Source of the DNA: Perca fluviatilis
Taxonomy: Eukaryota; Chordata; Actinopteri; Perciformes; Percidae
Length of the DNA stretch: 64,000 nt
Direction of reading: 5' to 3'
NCBI RefSeq assembly: GCF_010015445.1
Contig: NC_053134.1
Span: 8,999,265 to 9,063,264 of the forward strand
Shown in pieces: positions 1-10,987 of the stretch. Position numbers and translations under genes: made by a program. The notes beneath the pieces were generated by a model, which saw nothing but the letters and a program-made list of their open reading frames with translations, made no database searches and was not told the origin of the DNA. Positions within the stretch are counted from its first letter, which is position 1; every line of letters starts with the position of its first letter.

Positions 1-168
1 TAGTTAGCTTCCTTTTCGCCTTAATTTGAGTATATTTACAGTTTGAATTTCGTCACGCCACTTACACAACATCTAACTAAATGCCTTATAAACCTAACAA
101 CGGTGTCCGATTTCAAGTTAATTAATTTTTGTGAATTCCAGAGGAATTCTAAGAGGAGGCTAGCTAGC

Positions 169-213
169 TCTCATTGATAGAGCTCCATCCAGCCGCAGGC
201 TCTATCAATGAGA
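169..213. repeat. Perfect 15-bp inverted repeat (hairpin) with 15-nt loop
   Basis: The arm at 169-183 (tctcattgatagagc) is the exact reverse complement of 199-213, with a 15-base loop between them. It could form a stem-loop in DNA or RNA. No surrounding gene explains it. The arms are shorter than a typical microRNA precursor stem, so no RNA function is assigned. Confidence 0.8.
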
Positions 214-854
214 CTCACGGACAAGCGGCGTTTATTTCCCCAATCGTTTGTTTAAATAACTCAACACATTATAATTACGCACATTAAAAGAGTAACTGGA
301 ACCTGTGGTAAGAGAATGCTGGCGTAACAAGCTCGCTGACCGCGCTTTCACTCACATACACCGGGCATTTAGCTAGCAGGAAGAGGGGAGTTGGAGGCCC
401 TGGAGCTCTGTCAGGGCAGGGGCATTTGGTTGTCATTAGCCCAAGAGATGGTGACTTTGTGCGGGTATGGAGTGCTGTGGGTTGCCAGCCGTGACTGAGC
501 TCCATCTACCTCACAGCAGGCCGGGGTCTGTGAAGGAAGGCAGGCCAGGCGGCGAGGCAGCTACACAGGCAGCACCAGCCTCTGAACTCCAACACACAGT
601 CGGACAAAATTTGCAATTAGACATCAATTTTCGTAAAACGGCCCGTATTTGACCTCTACATAGTTGATTTCTCGCATAAAAAAGTCTCAGAAGTGAATTT
701 AATGGTAAAATAGCATATGAACAATGTATACAATTTCTGAGATCTGCACGACCTAGATTCAGAAGACTAACTGATCTCAGGTCAGTTGTGTAGCCTATGC
801 AAATGTTGGGGCGTGACAAAGAGAAAGACTAGAGCCAAATGAGGAGGAGCCGCA

Positions 855-872
855 ATAGTTGACGTCAACTAT
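855..872. promoter_or_regulatory. 18-bp perfect palindrome centred on a CRE (TGACGTCA)
   Basis: Positions 855-872 equal their own reverse complement, and the central eight bases (860-867) are the consensus CREB/ATF site. It lies about 7 kb upstream of the fgf6 start codon. The motif is directly visible; any enhancer role is inference. Confidence 0.5.
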
Positions 873-2406
873 GGGGCTCGTTGAGATTCGCCCGTTTTCA
901 GAGGCAGTTTCAAATAGTGAGATTTGCAGAGAAAAGAGGTGTCAATGGGATTTAGAGGTTCTATGTATGTCCTAGTTACCCACTAAACTGTCATTATTCA
1001 ACTATGACAAGGTAAAATCAGTTTTGCATTCTTGCCACTCATTCTTCTGGATCATTCTTAAATATCATTTTGTATTAGTTGCTCTCCAGGACAGGCAAAA
1101 CCCTTGATCAACTCCTTGTGGGTTTAGATTTCCTCGAGCAGAGGCCGTGACAAAAATAAATAATCCAATCTTTGTTGTGCTGGCCAAATGACAGCAGCTC
1201 TGTCCAGGATGACTCACTCGCTCAGCAGTGTGCCATTCCTGACGCTCTCCCCTACCCATCAGCCAAATTGCCTTGATCCTCCGCTCATTGCCGCCTCTCG
1301 CCCACCCTCACTGTGGAGCAAGGTGGTCGCATCCTCAGGACTGGCGGCACTCTTTACATCCCGTAGGGGTGAGAACGTGCAAAGCAGTGAGCAAATGTGT
1401 TGAGAGAATTCCTCACATTCTCCTGCTCGGTCCTGGAGGCCCGGCTTGGTGTTGGGTTCCTGGGAGAGAGGGAAGAGGAGCCAGGGGGAATCGGCTGCCG
1501 ACTCAGCAGCTGACACCTCCTCTGATCTCTATCTCTTCCTACAGCCATAAACCAAACTGTCTCTTCAGCATGGTGGCCACGTAAACAGCTTTCCTCGTGG
1601 CCTTAAGTCTGCCAGACCTTGCCTCGGAGGAGCACTTGGTTATGGCGAAGATGTGACACTGACCAAACCTCAGCCTCAATGTTCCCATATTAAATATTTG
1701 GTTCAGTGGAGAGAAAAAAACAAGACATCAACCTAAGAAAATTACGTCAATGCTTTCAGGAAGATATCTCATTGATAAATATGGCTTCAGTTTTTGCTCT
1801 ACTTGTCCACAGAAATGTATTTGATATAATGGGTTTGTTGGCAGGTGTTATTACACTAATGGTCTTCATGGAGCCTGAATCAAGGGCATCTGCAAAATCT
1901 GCACAGTAAAACGTACTCCGACATTTTTAGGACTAAGGCTTTTGTGAATCGATAACCCTGCTGAGCTCGCACACTTCAGGGCAGTGCAGCTCACCATGTA
2001 AGGCAAACAAAACTGTTTGGTCACATCTTTAAACAAACGTTTTCACATCTTTCAGCTCTCTTGGGATCCAACGTGATTACTTGGCTTAAATGGAGATCAA
2101 TGGCCACGGTGTGAGGCATTTACCATTATTCAAAGTGCATGGCTATCTATGACTTTTACTCTTTCCCTGCTGCGAGTTCTAGCATTTCTTTCCATATCCA
2201 TGGCATCTTCAAACATAGAAATAATTATTTTGTGATTTGAATTTTGAATGAAATTTACCATTACAGTCATATTATACACCGATGCTATCCTAAAACTATT
2301 TCATTAGACAATTGACAATATTTCTTTCCATCGCCAAAGAGAGACAAAATTATTTTAAAAAGATACAAAAAAAAGTCTGTAGTTTATAAAGTTTGGGTTT
2401 GCCACC

Positions 2407-2613
2407 ATTACATTATTACATTACATTTAGCTGACGCTTTTTATCCAAAGTGACTTACAATTGCTATATACCGTATGTCAGAGGTCGCACGCCTCTGGAG
2501 CAACTAGGGGTTAAGTGTCTTGCTCAGGGACACATTGGTTGATGTACTGCAGTGGGAATTGAACCCAGGTCTCACACACCAAAGGCATGTGTCATATCCA
2601 CTGCGCCAACACC
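2407..2613 (-). mobile_element. tRNA-derived SINE (V-SINE-like)
   Basis: On the minus strand a tRNA-like head carries an A box (TGGCGCAGTGG, complement of 2598-2608) and a B box (GGTTCAATTCCC, complement of 2554-2565). It is followed by a body and a tail with the 'ctttggataaaa..gcgtcagctaaatg' type of 3' end, then ATTAC/TAATG-rich repeats. This arrangement matches tRNA-derived SINEs widespread in fishes; the V-SINE assignment rests on recall of the tail. A and B boxes are in the order expected of an internal RNA polymerase III promoter. Confidence 0.75.
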
Positions 2614-2721
2614 ACCACCTAACCAACCAATTTCCTACCAAAATAGATTACAGGAAAGAAATCCTTTTACTTTAAGCTTGTTGTTTGACCTCAGGTTTTT
2701 GTTCCTGGAAACTAGGGCTGC

Positions 2722-2910
2722 AAGCAACTAACAGCTATTTTCATTATCCATTCATTTTCAACATATTTTCTCAATTAACCAATCAATAGTTTGGTCTAGA
2801 AAATGGCGGAAAATGCCCACAGTGCAAAACGATTTTTTTAAACGACATTTTTGTTTGAAAAATTATGACAATAATTAGTTGCAGATTCATTTTTAGTCAT
2901 TTGACTACTA
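2722..2910. repeat. Dispersed teleost repeat, 'agggctgcaa' family, fragment
   Basis: Begins with 'tagggctgcaagcaac' and continues with 'ttttctcaatta..aatcaatagtttggtctagaaaatggc', wording that recurs in diverged form at 4550-5030, 6900-7120, 34090-34200 and 52499-53065. These look like decayed copies of one short non-autonomous element. No coding capacity. Confidence 0.6.
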
Positions 2911-2917
2911 ATTTATG

Positions 2918-3090
2918 GCGTTTTTCCATCACATGGTACCTGCTCTACTCGCCTCGACTCTACTCGCCTTTTTTGGTTTTCCATTTCGAAAAAAAGTCCC
3001 TGATACCTGGTAACAGGTACTTTTTTTAGTACCACCTTCGTCGAGGTTCCAAGCGAGCTGAGGCGATACCAAAAGGTGACGTGTAAACCT
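2918..3090. repeat. Probable dispersed repeat rich in 'ggtacctgctctactcg'
   Basis: Contains 'ccatcacatggtacctgc' near the left and the partly inverted 'gaggttccaagcgagctgaggcgatacca' motif near the right, a composition familiar from common short inverted-repeat elements of fishes. Assigned by resemblance only; no second copy is visible in this window. Confidence 0.35.
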
Positions 3091-4549
3091 CGTTTACCGA
3101 TGTCTGTGTCGGCCGACCGATAATCGGGCTTTATATTAATTTACTAATTGTTGTTCCAAGTTCCAAGTCTTGGTGTTACATGGCTTTAGTGACCTAAATG
3201 TTACCATTGTTGACCAAGGTGGGGTCCAGCATGTGGTTGTGAGTTTTGTTTCTCTGGTTGCTGCTGCTCTACACATTTAGAAGTAGGTACTGCATTTCCT
3301 TACTCTAACTACCTTGGATGTTTTGCTGAATACCTTGCTGATAGTCATCCAAACAATCTGATGACAGATGGGGCTTTTTTGTTTTAGAATATACAGTTTA
3401 TCTTACTGATATAATAATAAAAATGGCTGTGTCATTGGTTGGGATTTGTAAAAGTCACCTCTGCCTTGCTTCTTTTCCCCTTAGTCACTCTATGCTCAAT
3501 TTAGCAGCAGAGACATCTTTCTCTGCAAGGTGCACAAGCTGTACCCTTGAAAAGATATTTTTACTGGCAACACTCCCTTCTGACAGGCTGGTCTTTGTCT
3601 CCTCTGTGCAGCTCAAACCTTGACACAATAATAATGAAAGAAGCAGGACAGATCTCTTAATATACTTCAGCTTCTGCATATGTTCTAGTAACAAGGCATG
3701 CCAGTTAGTATCAGGTTCCCAGTGGATTTGCTGCTTCTCTCCACTGTGTCACGAATTTACAAAGCAGCATAGAATAATAGGCAGTGCAGTTTTTGGCTGT
3801 TGAATTATACATTAGCTTGTTCAGCAAAAATCTGAACCCCTGAGCTCCTTTCGGGGTGGTACCGTTACTATTTTACAAGCTGCTGCTCCATTGGATCCAG
3901 TGAAATCCAATTGTTTACGATCGATCACGACTCCTCTATAAATGTAAAGTTTTCTTACTTGAGCAAAGAATCTCATACATTTTATTACAACTTTTAACTA
4001 TTATGTGAAAGCCTGTGCCTTGGTTGTGTCGTCCGTTCAAACATAAACAGTTGGACTGAGTATTATTGCTCGTCTATGCCAGTGATTCTATGGTCATTCC
4101 AGGGAAATCCCCAGCTGTTGTTTCAATCTCGTCTTTTAAACCCCACGTTAATAAAACGGTAATTAAAAAAGCTTTGCATCCTCCTGTATCCAGTTACTTA
4201 CACTTTGGTAATATGCACAAAAGCTGTTTGTATGGCTATTCCCTCTAGTCCATTTTCTGATTGATGTGTGTGTGTGCACTAAATAGATCCTATAATTGCA
4301 ACAAAGACAGCTGACCAGACAATAGTAAACTGCCGACACTTTTCTCTTGCTTGAGTCTCTAGTTTCTAGTCTTCTACTTTTTCTCTAATAAATTCAGTAA
4401 GGTGGTGTCTATAGGCAAAATCAATTTGGTGTGTTATGTGGGCAAGTTTCCATCTGGCTCCTTTTGTCCTCCTGTTGCCCCACTATGACTCAGTTTTCAG
4501 GGTTGTTCAGTCTTCATAGTTGGACATAGTCTTACTCCAGTCTCAAGCT

Positions 4550-5030
4550 GAAATCATTAGTTGATCAATCAATTACTTGATCACCAGAACAAAACGGATC
4601 TGCAACTTTTTGGATAATTGCTTAGTAGTTTTAAAGGGTACTTGTATTGCTGTATATTATCTTCTGTGCGTGACCCATAAGAGACGTTTAAAATTAGGAT
4701 ATCTCGACCTCTACTGCTTCAATTTTCTTGTTTTGTGACCATTCCTGTTTAATCGGTCCATTGTGAGTTCCCCAACTTTATGGAAGTGCAGTGCTAAATC
4801 GCTGTACCCCTTTAAGCTATTTTTTGGGGAAAATACCATACATATGATAGTTTCAGCTTCTAATCTTCTGTGAGAATTTGCTTCTTTCTTTTATCTTTAA
4901 TTATAGTAAATTGGATATCTTTGGGTTTTGGACTGCTGGTCGAACAAAACAAGACATAAAGAGCTTTCACTATTTTCTGACATTTTATAGGCCAAACAAT
5001 TAATCAAGGAAATAAATGCCAAATGAATTG
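4550..5030. repeat. Decayed copy of the 'agggctgcaa' repeat family
   Basis: Has 'attagttgatcaatcaattacttgatcacc' near the left end and, at about 4925-5020, the family's 'ttggactgctggtcgaacaaaacaagacat' region followed by 'cattttataggccaaacaattaatcaagg'. The same phrases recur near 7005, 34120 and 52930. Non-coding. Confidence 0.5.
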
Positions 5031-6397
5031 ACCATGAAAATCATAGTTAGTTTTAGCCGTACTCTTCTTTGTGAAAAAAACAAGGGCTTTGTGATTTTCA
5101 GGTGGACAGTAGTTGATTGCTTCTTATCTCACCGTATCACAGCAGACATATCACATTGGTATACTTGATGTATGTAATATGTAAATTCATATTAAAGGAT
5201 AAGTGGTGTCTTGTTGTGCATTTGCTTCAGATGTTTTAAAAGGTGTTATTACCAAAAAGCAGCCTCAGCCAGTATAACAGTATTAGCTGAATTAATCTCA
5301 AGAGCTCAGCACCGTCTCATTAACGGTGCCCACTCTCCATTGATTAAAGTTACACTCTGTCAATAACCAAGTAGTTTTGTCTATTCAGGCTGTTGGTTGC
5401 CTTGGATTGCATAGTCATGTGCTTACACAGCAAATCATTAATTTGCTGGTCCAGTGTGGCCCAGTCTATCTGCTCCGTTGGGACTAAAAGGTCCTGTTTT
5501 TCTCTTTTACTTCATACATATATTCTTCATATAACTATATAAATATACTTTTACATGCAGTAATGTTGACAACATACAGTGTACCTTTTAAGTATATCAG
5601 AACATGTACCTGTGACTTAAAGTGTAATTGAATGACTGTCAACACGCCTAAACGCATTTCTGTTGCAATCTACATATATCTCCACATTATATGAAATGTT
5701 TTATTTGTTTGTTGTTTTTCCATTATGGGTTGTCTTGCCATGGCTGTTTATCAGCAACAAGGCCTCCCTGGTTGCTAAGGTGGGCTTGAGGCTCCCTGGC
5801 AGCCGAGAGCACCTCGGGGCCCCAGAGCCTGGTGCTCTGTGACGCGTTGGGAGATCCCCCGAGCCTTCATCTCTTCCCAGCACCGTGCAGGATAGGATAC
5901 AAACAGGGTTAAGGAGGGTGAACTGAGTGCACTAGACTTATTTTTATTTGTTCAATATTTCATTCACATTTTTGACAGAAATTATTGATTTTTCTTAAGT
6001 TAAATTTTTTTTTTTTTTTTTTTTTGCATTATTAAGATCATCAACTGCATGTATTTTTCCACATTTCCTTCACCACTTTATTTCTGGACCTGAACTCAAA
6101 ACAGCGCCAGGCATTTAATCCACGGTTAGATTATTCTGTTAGTCACAGGGTATGTTACTGTAACAATAATAATGCGCAATCTGACCAGCCAAAATATCTG
6201 GTTGTGTAAACTTCCTGAACAAACAGCTAAGGAAGTGTCAGACAGGATTGCCATTTGCTCTCCTGTGACTGTTTTTACACCTTCTTTCTAAATAAGGCAG
6301 CAGGCTGCCAGGACATATGACCACCGTCCCGATTTGGGTTCTGGACACAGTATCCATCCGTCCATCCCATGATTGCTCAACGCCAATGAAAGACACA

Positions 6398-6403
6398 CCC
6401 ACC

Positions 6404-6482
<79 letters not shown>
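6398..6482. repeat. Compound (ACCC)n-(CA)n microsatellite
   Basis: A short ACCC run (6398-6412) passes directly into about 35 uninterrupted CA units. Open frames across it encode only Thr-His or Val-Cys repeats and are not genes. Confidence 0.95.
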
Positions 6483-6485
<3 letters not shown>

Positions 6486-6656
6486 CCCCTCCTGCAGGTC
6501 TCCCATGTGAGGAAGAGCTCTGTCAGGTCAGCCACAGTTAGCCACAGGAAGACTGAGAAAATAGGTTAGATTACCTTCAAAATAAAAGCACAGGATAGCA
6601 TGATAGAATGTACATGTTCTTATTTATCTGTTATTTTTAATTGTATTATTTATTTA

Positions 6657-6663
<7 letters not shown>

Positions 6664-6687
<24 letters not shown>
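6664..6687. repeat. (TA)n microsatellite
   Basis: Uninterrupted TA dinucleotides about 24 bases long in an AT-rich setting. Confidence 0.9.
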
Positions 6688-6899
6688 ATTTTTGTTTTAA
6701 CATGTTCAAAATAAACTTAACTAACAACTTAAAAAATAAACTTAAAACCTAAACTTAAAAAAATAATCACTTGCAACCCTGAAATCCTTTGAGATGAGAT
6801 TTATAATCTATATTGTTCATACATTTTGTGATATGAAAATGACATTTAGGGTAAAATACTATAAATACTATACTTTCAAATTATATAAAACCGCAGACA

Positions 6900-7120
6900 A
6901 TCTTCACATTTGAGAAGCACAAAACCTACAATTGTTTGTCATTTTTGCTTGATTAAATGACTTTAACAATTGATCAATTCAGAATATCTGGACCTATACT
7001 TTACTTTGGACCGCTGGTTGTACAAAACAAGTGATTGTAAGACTCCATCTTGGTCTCAATGTTTGTTTTTTGTTTTTTTACTATTTTCTGACCTGATTAT
7101 ATAAATTAATGGAAAAGTAA
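6900..7120. repeat. Decayed copy of the 'agggctgcaa' repeat family
   Basis: Contains 'cttcacatttgagaagc' and then 'ttggaccgctggttgtacaaaacaag' with 'ttactattttctgac', the same order of motifs as in the copies at 4925-5020 and 52930-53060. Confidence 0.45.
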
Positions 7121-7933
7121 AAGTATTAAAGGAAAATAAATATATATAAGTTATCCACAGCCTTTGTGTTTTCATTTGCTGTTTTTCACCTCATTAGCTA
7201 AACTTTTTATTACATTATCCCGCTTGACTACGATCTTTGTATTTAGTATCTTTCTTGAACTTTGTTTTAATGCTTTTTTATGATATTGTTATTTTAGTTA
7301 ATTGTATTTGTATTGCTCAATTTTTCTTTACTTAAATTTAACATGAAATTGTGGAGGAAGGAAGTTTTGTGAGACGAAATGATGCAGGGACCTACTGGAG
7401 TTGTGATGTGTGTAAGAGTTGTAACGCGGCCACACTGTTAAGGGCTTTATTTTAAAAAAGCACCACAGGAAACCCTTCTTCTTATTCTCTCTGGCTTGTT
7501 TGACGCTGATGTGAAGGTGCAGCACCCCCATCATTCTTATTAGAACTGCTGCTGCTGGGGTCCTGCAACGCTCTCCTCCTCCTCCCACCTCCTACTTTTG
7601 ATGGGGGGTGCAGCGGTGTAGTCGTAGTGATGTCATTTTAAAATGTGAGAGTCGGAGCCAAGGTGAGCTGGTTTTGCGGTGAGTGGTGTCCCCTCCACGA
7701 CCAGCGTTGCCTGTACAGAGGCGCGGAGCGGCGAAAGATGATCATCGCCACCGGCACCAATTCAAGCTCCGACGCGCTCTTTCCCTCTCCTGCTCAGATC
7801 TCGGGCTATGGGGCCCTGATCTGCCTTGATCCCATATTAAGCCTTCACCACCACCATGCCAAAGGACAAACAATCAGAAGAGTTGCATTTTTAGGGCAGG
7901 TAACTTTGACCACGTGCCCCAAAGGTAAACTGG

Positions 7934-8276
7934 ATGGCCGTTGCGCAAAGGTGCCTCTACAGTATGTCCAGCGGGGCCAGGACGCACTGGACGCTGCCAG
8001 CAGTTCTTGTACTGTGGACTTCTCTCTGGGGGATCGTTTCATCTTATCCGATTCCGAGCAGGACTAATGCGACTTTATTGGAAAAGAAGTGGGAGACCCT
8101 CTTCTCCCGCTCCTATCTGGGTATAAATGGGGGGAAATCGGAGCTGAACTGGGAGAGTGACTATTTGCAGGGCATCAAAAGAGTGCGGCGACTGTACTGC
8201 AACGTGGGCATTGGGTTTCACCTGCAGGTGCTCCCGGATGGCAGGATAAGCGGTGCACACAATGAGAACCCATACA
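7934..8276 (+). CDS. fgf6: fgf6 coding exon 1
   Basis: Encodes residues 1-114 plus the first base of codon 115: signal peptide, variable N-terminal region and the first trefoil strands. The exon ends in 'tacA' followed by the donor gtgagt. Reading through the donor gives a meaningless tail, confirming the splice. Confidence 0.95.
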
Positions 8277-10819
8277 GTGAGTTGCATCCGGCAATCCACT
8301 GGACCCGAAAAAAAAGAGTGTACTGTAACCCTATGCACACGCTGTGTAAAAGTTAGAGCGGGTCACTTGTCTTGCATGATATTTAATAAGAGCTGTCGGC
8401 ATAGTTGAAAGTTTCCGAATGCAAAAACAGTGTACTGAGCCCTACATCCGTGCACTGCGAAATATCCTCCCAAGCCAAAAACATGACATGAATGCTTGGA
8501 CCCAGTTTAGAGGCTAACTTATTTTTACCCTGCGTCCCGCTGCAGCAGGACACGCACACAGAGCCCACTCAACACGCTGTAAACTACACTCATCATCATG
8601 TTTAAACAAAGCAAATAGGTGAAAACTCCAAAGGGCTAATTGAGCAGAGGAAGCATCATCCAGTCGCAGTGCACCTGCAAGGTTACACCCATCACTGCTG
8701 CATAGGCCAGTTACTCGACTTTGTCCCCAGCCGCAGTGTGCAAGAGTGTCTTTGCTTTCCTAACATTATGTTTCGTCTAGGTCTAATAGAGATCTCCACC
8801 GTGGACCGAGGAGTGATCAGCATGTTCGGGGTGAGGAGTGGGCTGTTTGTCGCAATGAACAGCAGGGGAAGGTTATACGGAACGGTACGTTTGTGCGCCA
8901 CTCCACACACACATCCTGCTCAGTGTAAGATGAGTTCATGTAGCTTCTGCATCCGTGGGTTTATGAGCACTGTTGTGTTATTAATATGCTCTCATGATTG
9001 GGGGATCTGTGTCAGAATCTGGCAGTGGGGGAAGAAGTACTCAGATCCTTTACTGAAGTAAAAGCAGCAATTCCACAGTGTGAAAATACTCTGTTGCAAG
9101 TAAAAGTCCTGCATTCAACACTGTACTTATGTGAAAGTATTATCAACAAAATGTAATTTTAACTATCAAAAGTATACTGATTATGCATTGGAGTGGCCCC
9201 TGTGGGTGTATATTAATATGTATTATTGACATTAAATGTTGTTATGATGCGTTAACATGTAAGCAGCATTTTTATGCAAATCTACACACATTTGATTTTA
9301 ATGCATCATATTCTCTCAACTCTTCATACATTTTTTTTTAATGTAAACTCTTAATCTGCAAAGTAACTCAGATAAAATGGAGATAATCAAGTAAAGTACC
9401 ACAACATTGTGTTTAACTGCAATACTATATGTGAACATTTTATGGTTAAAACCAACAGAAGGTCAAACGTTTAACTTAGCCGAGGCCTGTCTTTATAAAT
9501 ATAGGCCAGTTAATGTCTTAGATTACAAAAAGACAGTGGTTTTTACGTGATATTTTACAGTACAGTATATGTATATTTAGGAGTCATCAACATGAAATTA
9601 TGTAGTGGGTCTTTTGATACATGTTCAGAAATCACTGAAAGATTATACTGTAGACACCTTAATTAACCTATAAAACGTTATACTGCAAAAAACAAACAAA
9701 ACAACCCAGTATTTTTTATTTACAGAAAATGATGTGTACGATTTGAACGTGTATTAGAAAATTAATAAAACATTTAGGAAATAACTCCAGAATTCTTTAA
9801 ATCAACAGATTAATGTCAGTGTTAACTATCATGTTGATTTGTACAGTAAATGGCCCCTAGCATTAGTTTATCTAGCTTTATTAAAAGAGAACGATGTGCA
9901 GCTCTTACAGCGGAAAGTAAAGTGAATGATGGTATTCTTCTTCTCTGAAAGCTACAACAGCATTATGTAGGGCTGGCTATCAAACTTCAAACCTATTTTT
10001 GGTAGCGTTGATTATTAAAAGTACCAAAATCTACTTTTGGTACTGTCTCATCAAAGACAAAGTACCAAAAGTAGATTAAGTTTTAGTTTTTTTTTGTTTA
10101 GACCAAGTTTGTTGTATGGCCACTTGTGTTTAATCAACATTTAACATTTGAGAAGTTAACGTTACTATTTCAAAGGTCTCCGTTTCATTCTCTTTGGCGG
10201 CACCTATGGCGATAAGCAGTAACTGCAGGTGTGTTTTTGGCTCTCACTTCCCCGAGATCACTTGTGATTTTTCCCGGGAATGTCGCCACAGACACCATGT
10301 TAGTAATATTGCAAATGCAAGGGCTTTCATCAGTGGGCCATACAAAGTGACTACAATGTCTAAATTCTATTCTATAATGTGTCACTGTTTCCTGTACATA
10401 TTGTTTAGCATTTGATCATTGCTTATTTAGTTGCATTTCTCCTTTTTAATGAGTTGGAATGTTTCAGATAGATGTGTTATAAGGGTAATAGCAGGAAGCT
10501 GGTGTCTTTTGCAACATGCCATCTCCTCCAGTTTCCTGCTTTCTAAGCAAGCTGTGAAACCATGCATACCGGTATGTTGTGACGTTCATTCTGTGTCTGC
10601 CATGAGATTTATTGACCGGCTCTCTCTTTTTGGCATTTATAGAAAGTCTTCGTGGATGAGTGCAAGTTCAAGGAGACTTTGCTGCCCAACAACTACAACG
10701 CCTATGAGTCTTTTGTTTACAAGGGCTTCTACATCGCCCTCAGCAAGCATGGCCGCGTTAAGAGAGGCAACAAGGCCACCCCCGCCATGACCGTCACACA
10801 TTTCCTCCCGCGACTATGA
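7934..10819 (+). CDS. fgf6: Fibroblast growth factor 6 (three coding exons)
   Basis: Secreted heparin-binding ligand for FGF receptors, known in vertebrates for roles in muscle development and regeneration. Joining 7934-8276, 8781-8884 and 10643-10819 gives 207 residues, against 208 for human FGF6. Residues 20-38 form a hydrophobic signal segment, and N45-A-T is a potential N-glycosylation site. The beta-trefoil core follows, with [20 protein letters not shown] (87-106), the [10 protein letters not shown] strand (140-149) and NNYNAYES (165-172). The basic heparin-contact segment [13 protein letters not shown] lies near 181-193. The ATG at 7934 is chosen because the N-terminus (MAVAQ..SMSSGA) parallels that of FGF6. 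The middle exon is 104 bp, as in most FGF genes, and both introns are GT-AG. FGF4 is the closest alternative family member, but gene order next to fgf23, tigar and ccnd2 identifies fgf6. A long 3' UTR is possible; the nearest convincing AATAAA seen is at 14302. Confidence 0.95.
8781..8884 (+). CDS. fgf6: fgf6 coding exon 2
   Basis: A 104-bp exon between acceptor 'ttcgtctag' and donor gtacgt. It completes Ser115 and encodes [20 protein letters not shown] and the [10 protein letters not shown] strand. Confidence 0.95.
9023..9408. repeat. Dispersed repeat, 'cagtggtggaagaagta' family
   Basis: Starts 'cagtgggggaagaagtactc' and includes 'caagtaaaagtcctgcattc' at about 9096-9116, phrases repeated at 14400-14475 and 21654-21730. 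It ends near 'aagtaaagtacc'. This is a short AT-rich non-autonomous element common in spiny-rayed fishes; hAT affiliation is suggested by the CAGTG terminus. Confidence 0.6.
10028..10077. repeat. Perfect 16-bp inverted repeat
   Basis: The arm at 10028-10043 (aatctacttttggtac) is the exact reverse complement of 10062-10077, with an 18-base loop. It lies just after 'tagggctggctatcaaact' and probably belongs to a short dispersed element within fgf6 intron 2. Confidence 0.75.
10643..10819 (+). CDS. fgf6: fgf6 coding exon 3 with stop codon
   Basis: Follows acceptor 'tggcatttatag' and encodes [20 protein letters not shown] through the C-terminal THFLPRL, ending in TGA at 10817-10819. It carries the basic heparin-binding stretch. 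Confidence 0.95.
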   Translation, partial: KVFVDECKFKETLLPNNYNAYESFVYKGFYIALSKHGRVKRGNKATPAMTVTHFLPRL

Positions 10820-10943
10820 GAGAAACTGGCAATAACTCAGTCATTTGCACATGTGGATGTTCTTCCAGGTAATATAGAAACGCATAGTCATGATATACTG
10901 TACACACCGATGGACTGCGAGAGGAAATACAAATATTTATTCT

Positions 10944-10946
<3 letters not shown>

Positions 10947-10983
<37 letters not shown>
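10947..10983. repeat. (TA)n microsatellite in the fgf6 3' region
   Basis: About 18 uninterrupted TA units, 130 bases after the fgf6 stop codon, followed by an imperfect TA/TG tail. Confidence 0.95.

Positions 10984-10987
<4 letters not shown>

Larger units (their letters stand above)
1..2400. other. Non-coding DNA upstream of fgf6, distal part
   Basis: No exon could be recognised here on either strand. The short open frames overlap on opposite strands, as expected by chance in the more GC-rich part around 1180-1560. The notable elements are a perfect hairpin at 169-213 and an 18-bp palindrome at 855-872, listed separately. In the human block the gene beyond FGF6 lies further away, so an absence of coding sequence is not surprising. 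Confidence 0.5.
3091..7540. other. Non-coding DNA upstream of fgf6, proximal part
   Basis: AT-rich sequence without recognisable exons. It contains decayed copies of the 'agggctgcaa' repeat (about 4550-5030 and 6900-7120), a T-run at 6007-6025, a CA microsatellite (6398-6482) and a TA microsatellite (6664-6687). A short GC-richer patch at 5780-5880 is unexplained. Confidence 0.5.
8885..10642. other. fgf6 intron 2 with repeat insertions
   Basis: A 1.76-kb intron. It contains a dispersed 'cagtgg-ggaagaagta' repeat (9023-9408) and a 16-bp hairpin of the 'agggctgg' type (10028-10077). No additional exon is apparent; the small frames at 10185-10415 on both strands lack recognisable similarity. 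Confidence 0.6.

Noticed and set aside
2407..2613. A possible tRNA gene from the A-box and B-box motifs
   Set aside because: Spacing and the following body and tail fit a tRNA-derived SINE, and no cloverleaf with an intact acceptor stem is apparent.
7645..8067. A 140-residue plus-strand frame overlapping the fgf6 start
   Set aside because: It lies in a different frame from the FGF domain, has no family similarity, and its second half is the fgf6 coding exon read out of frame.
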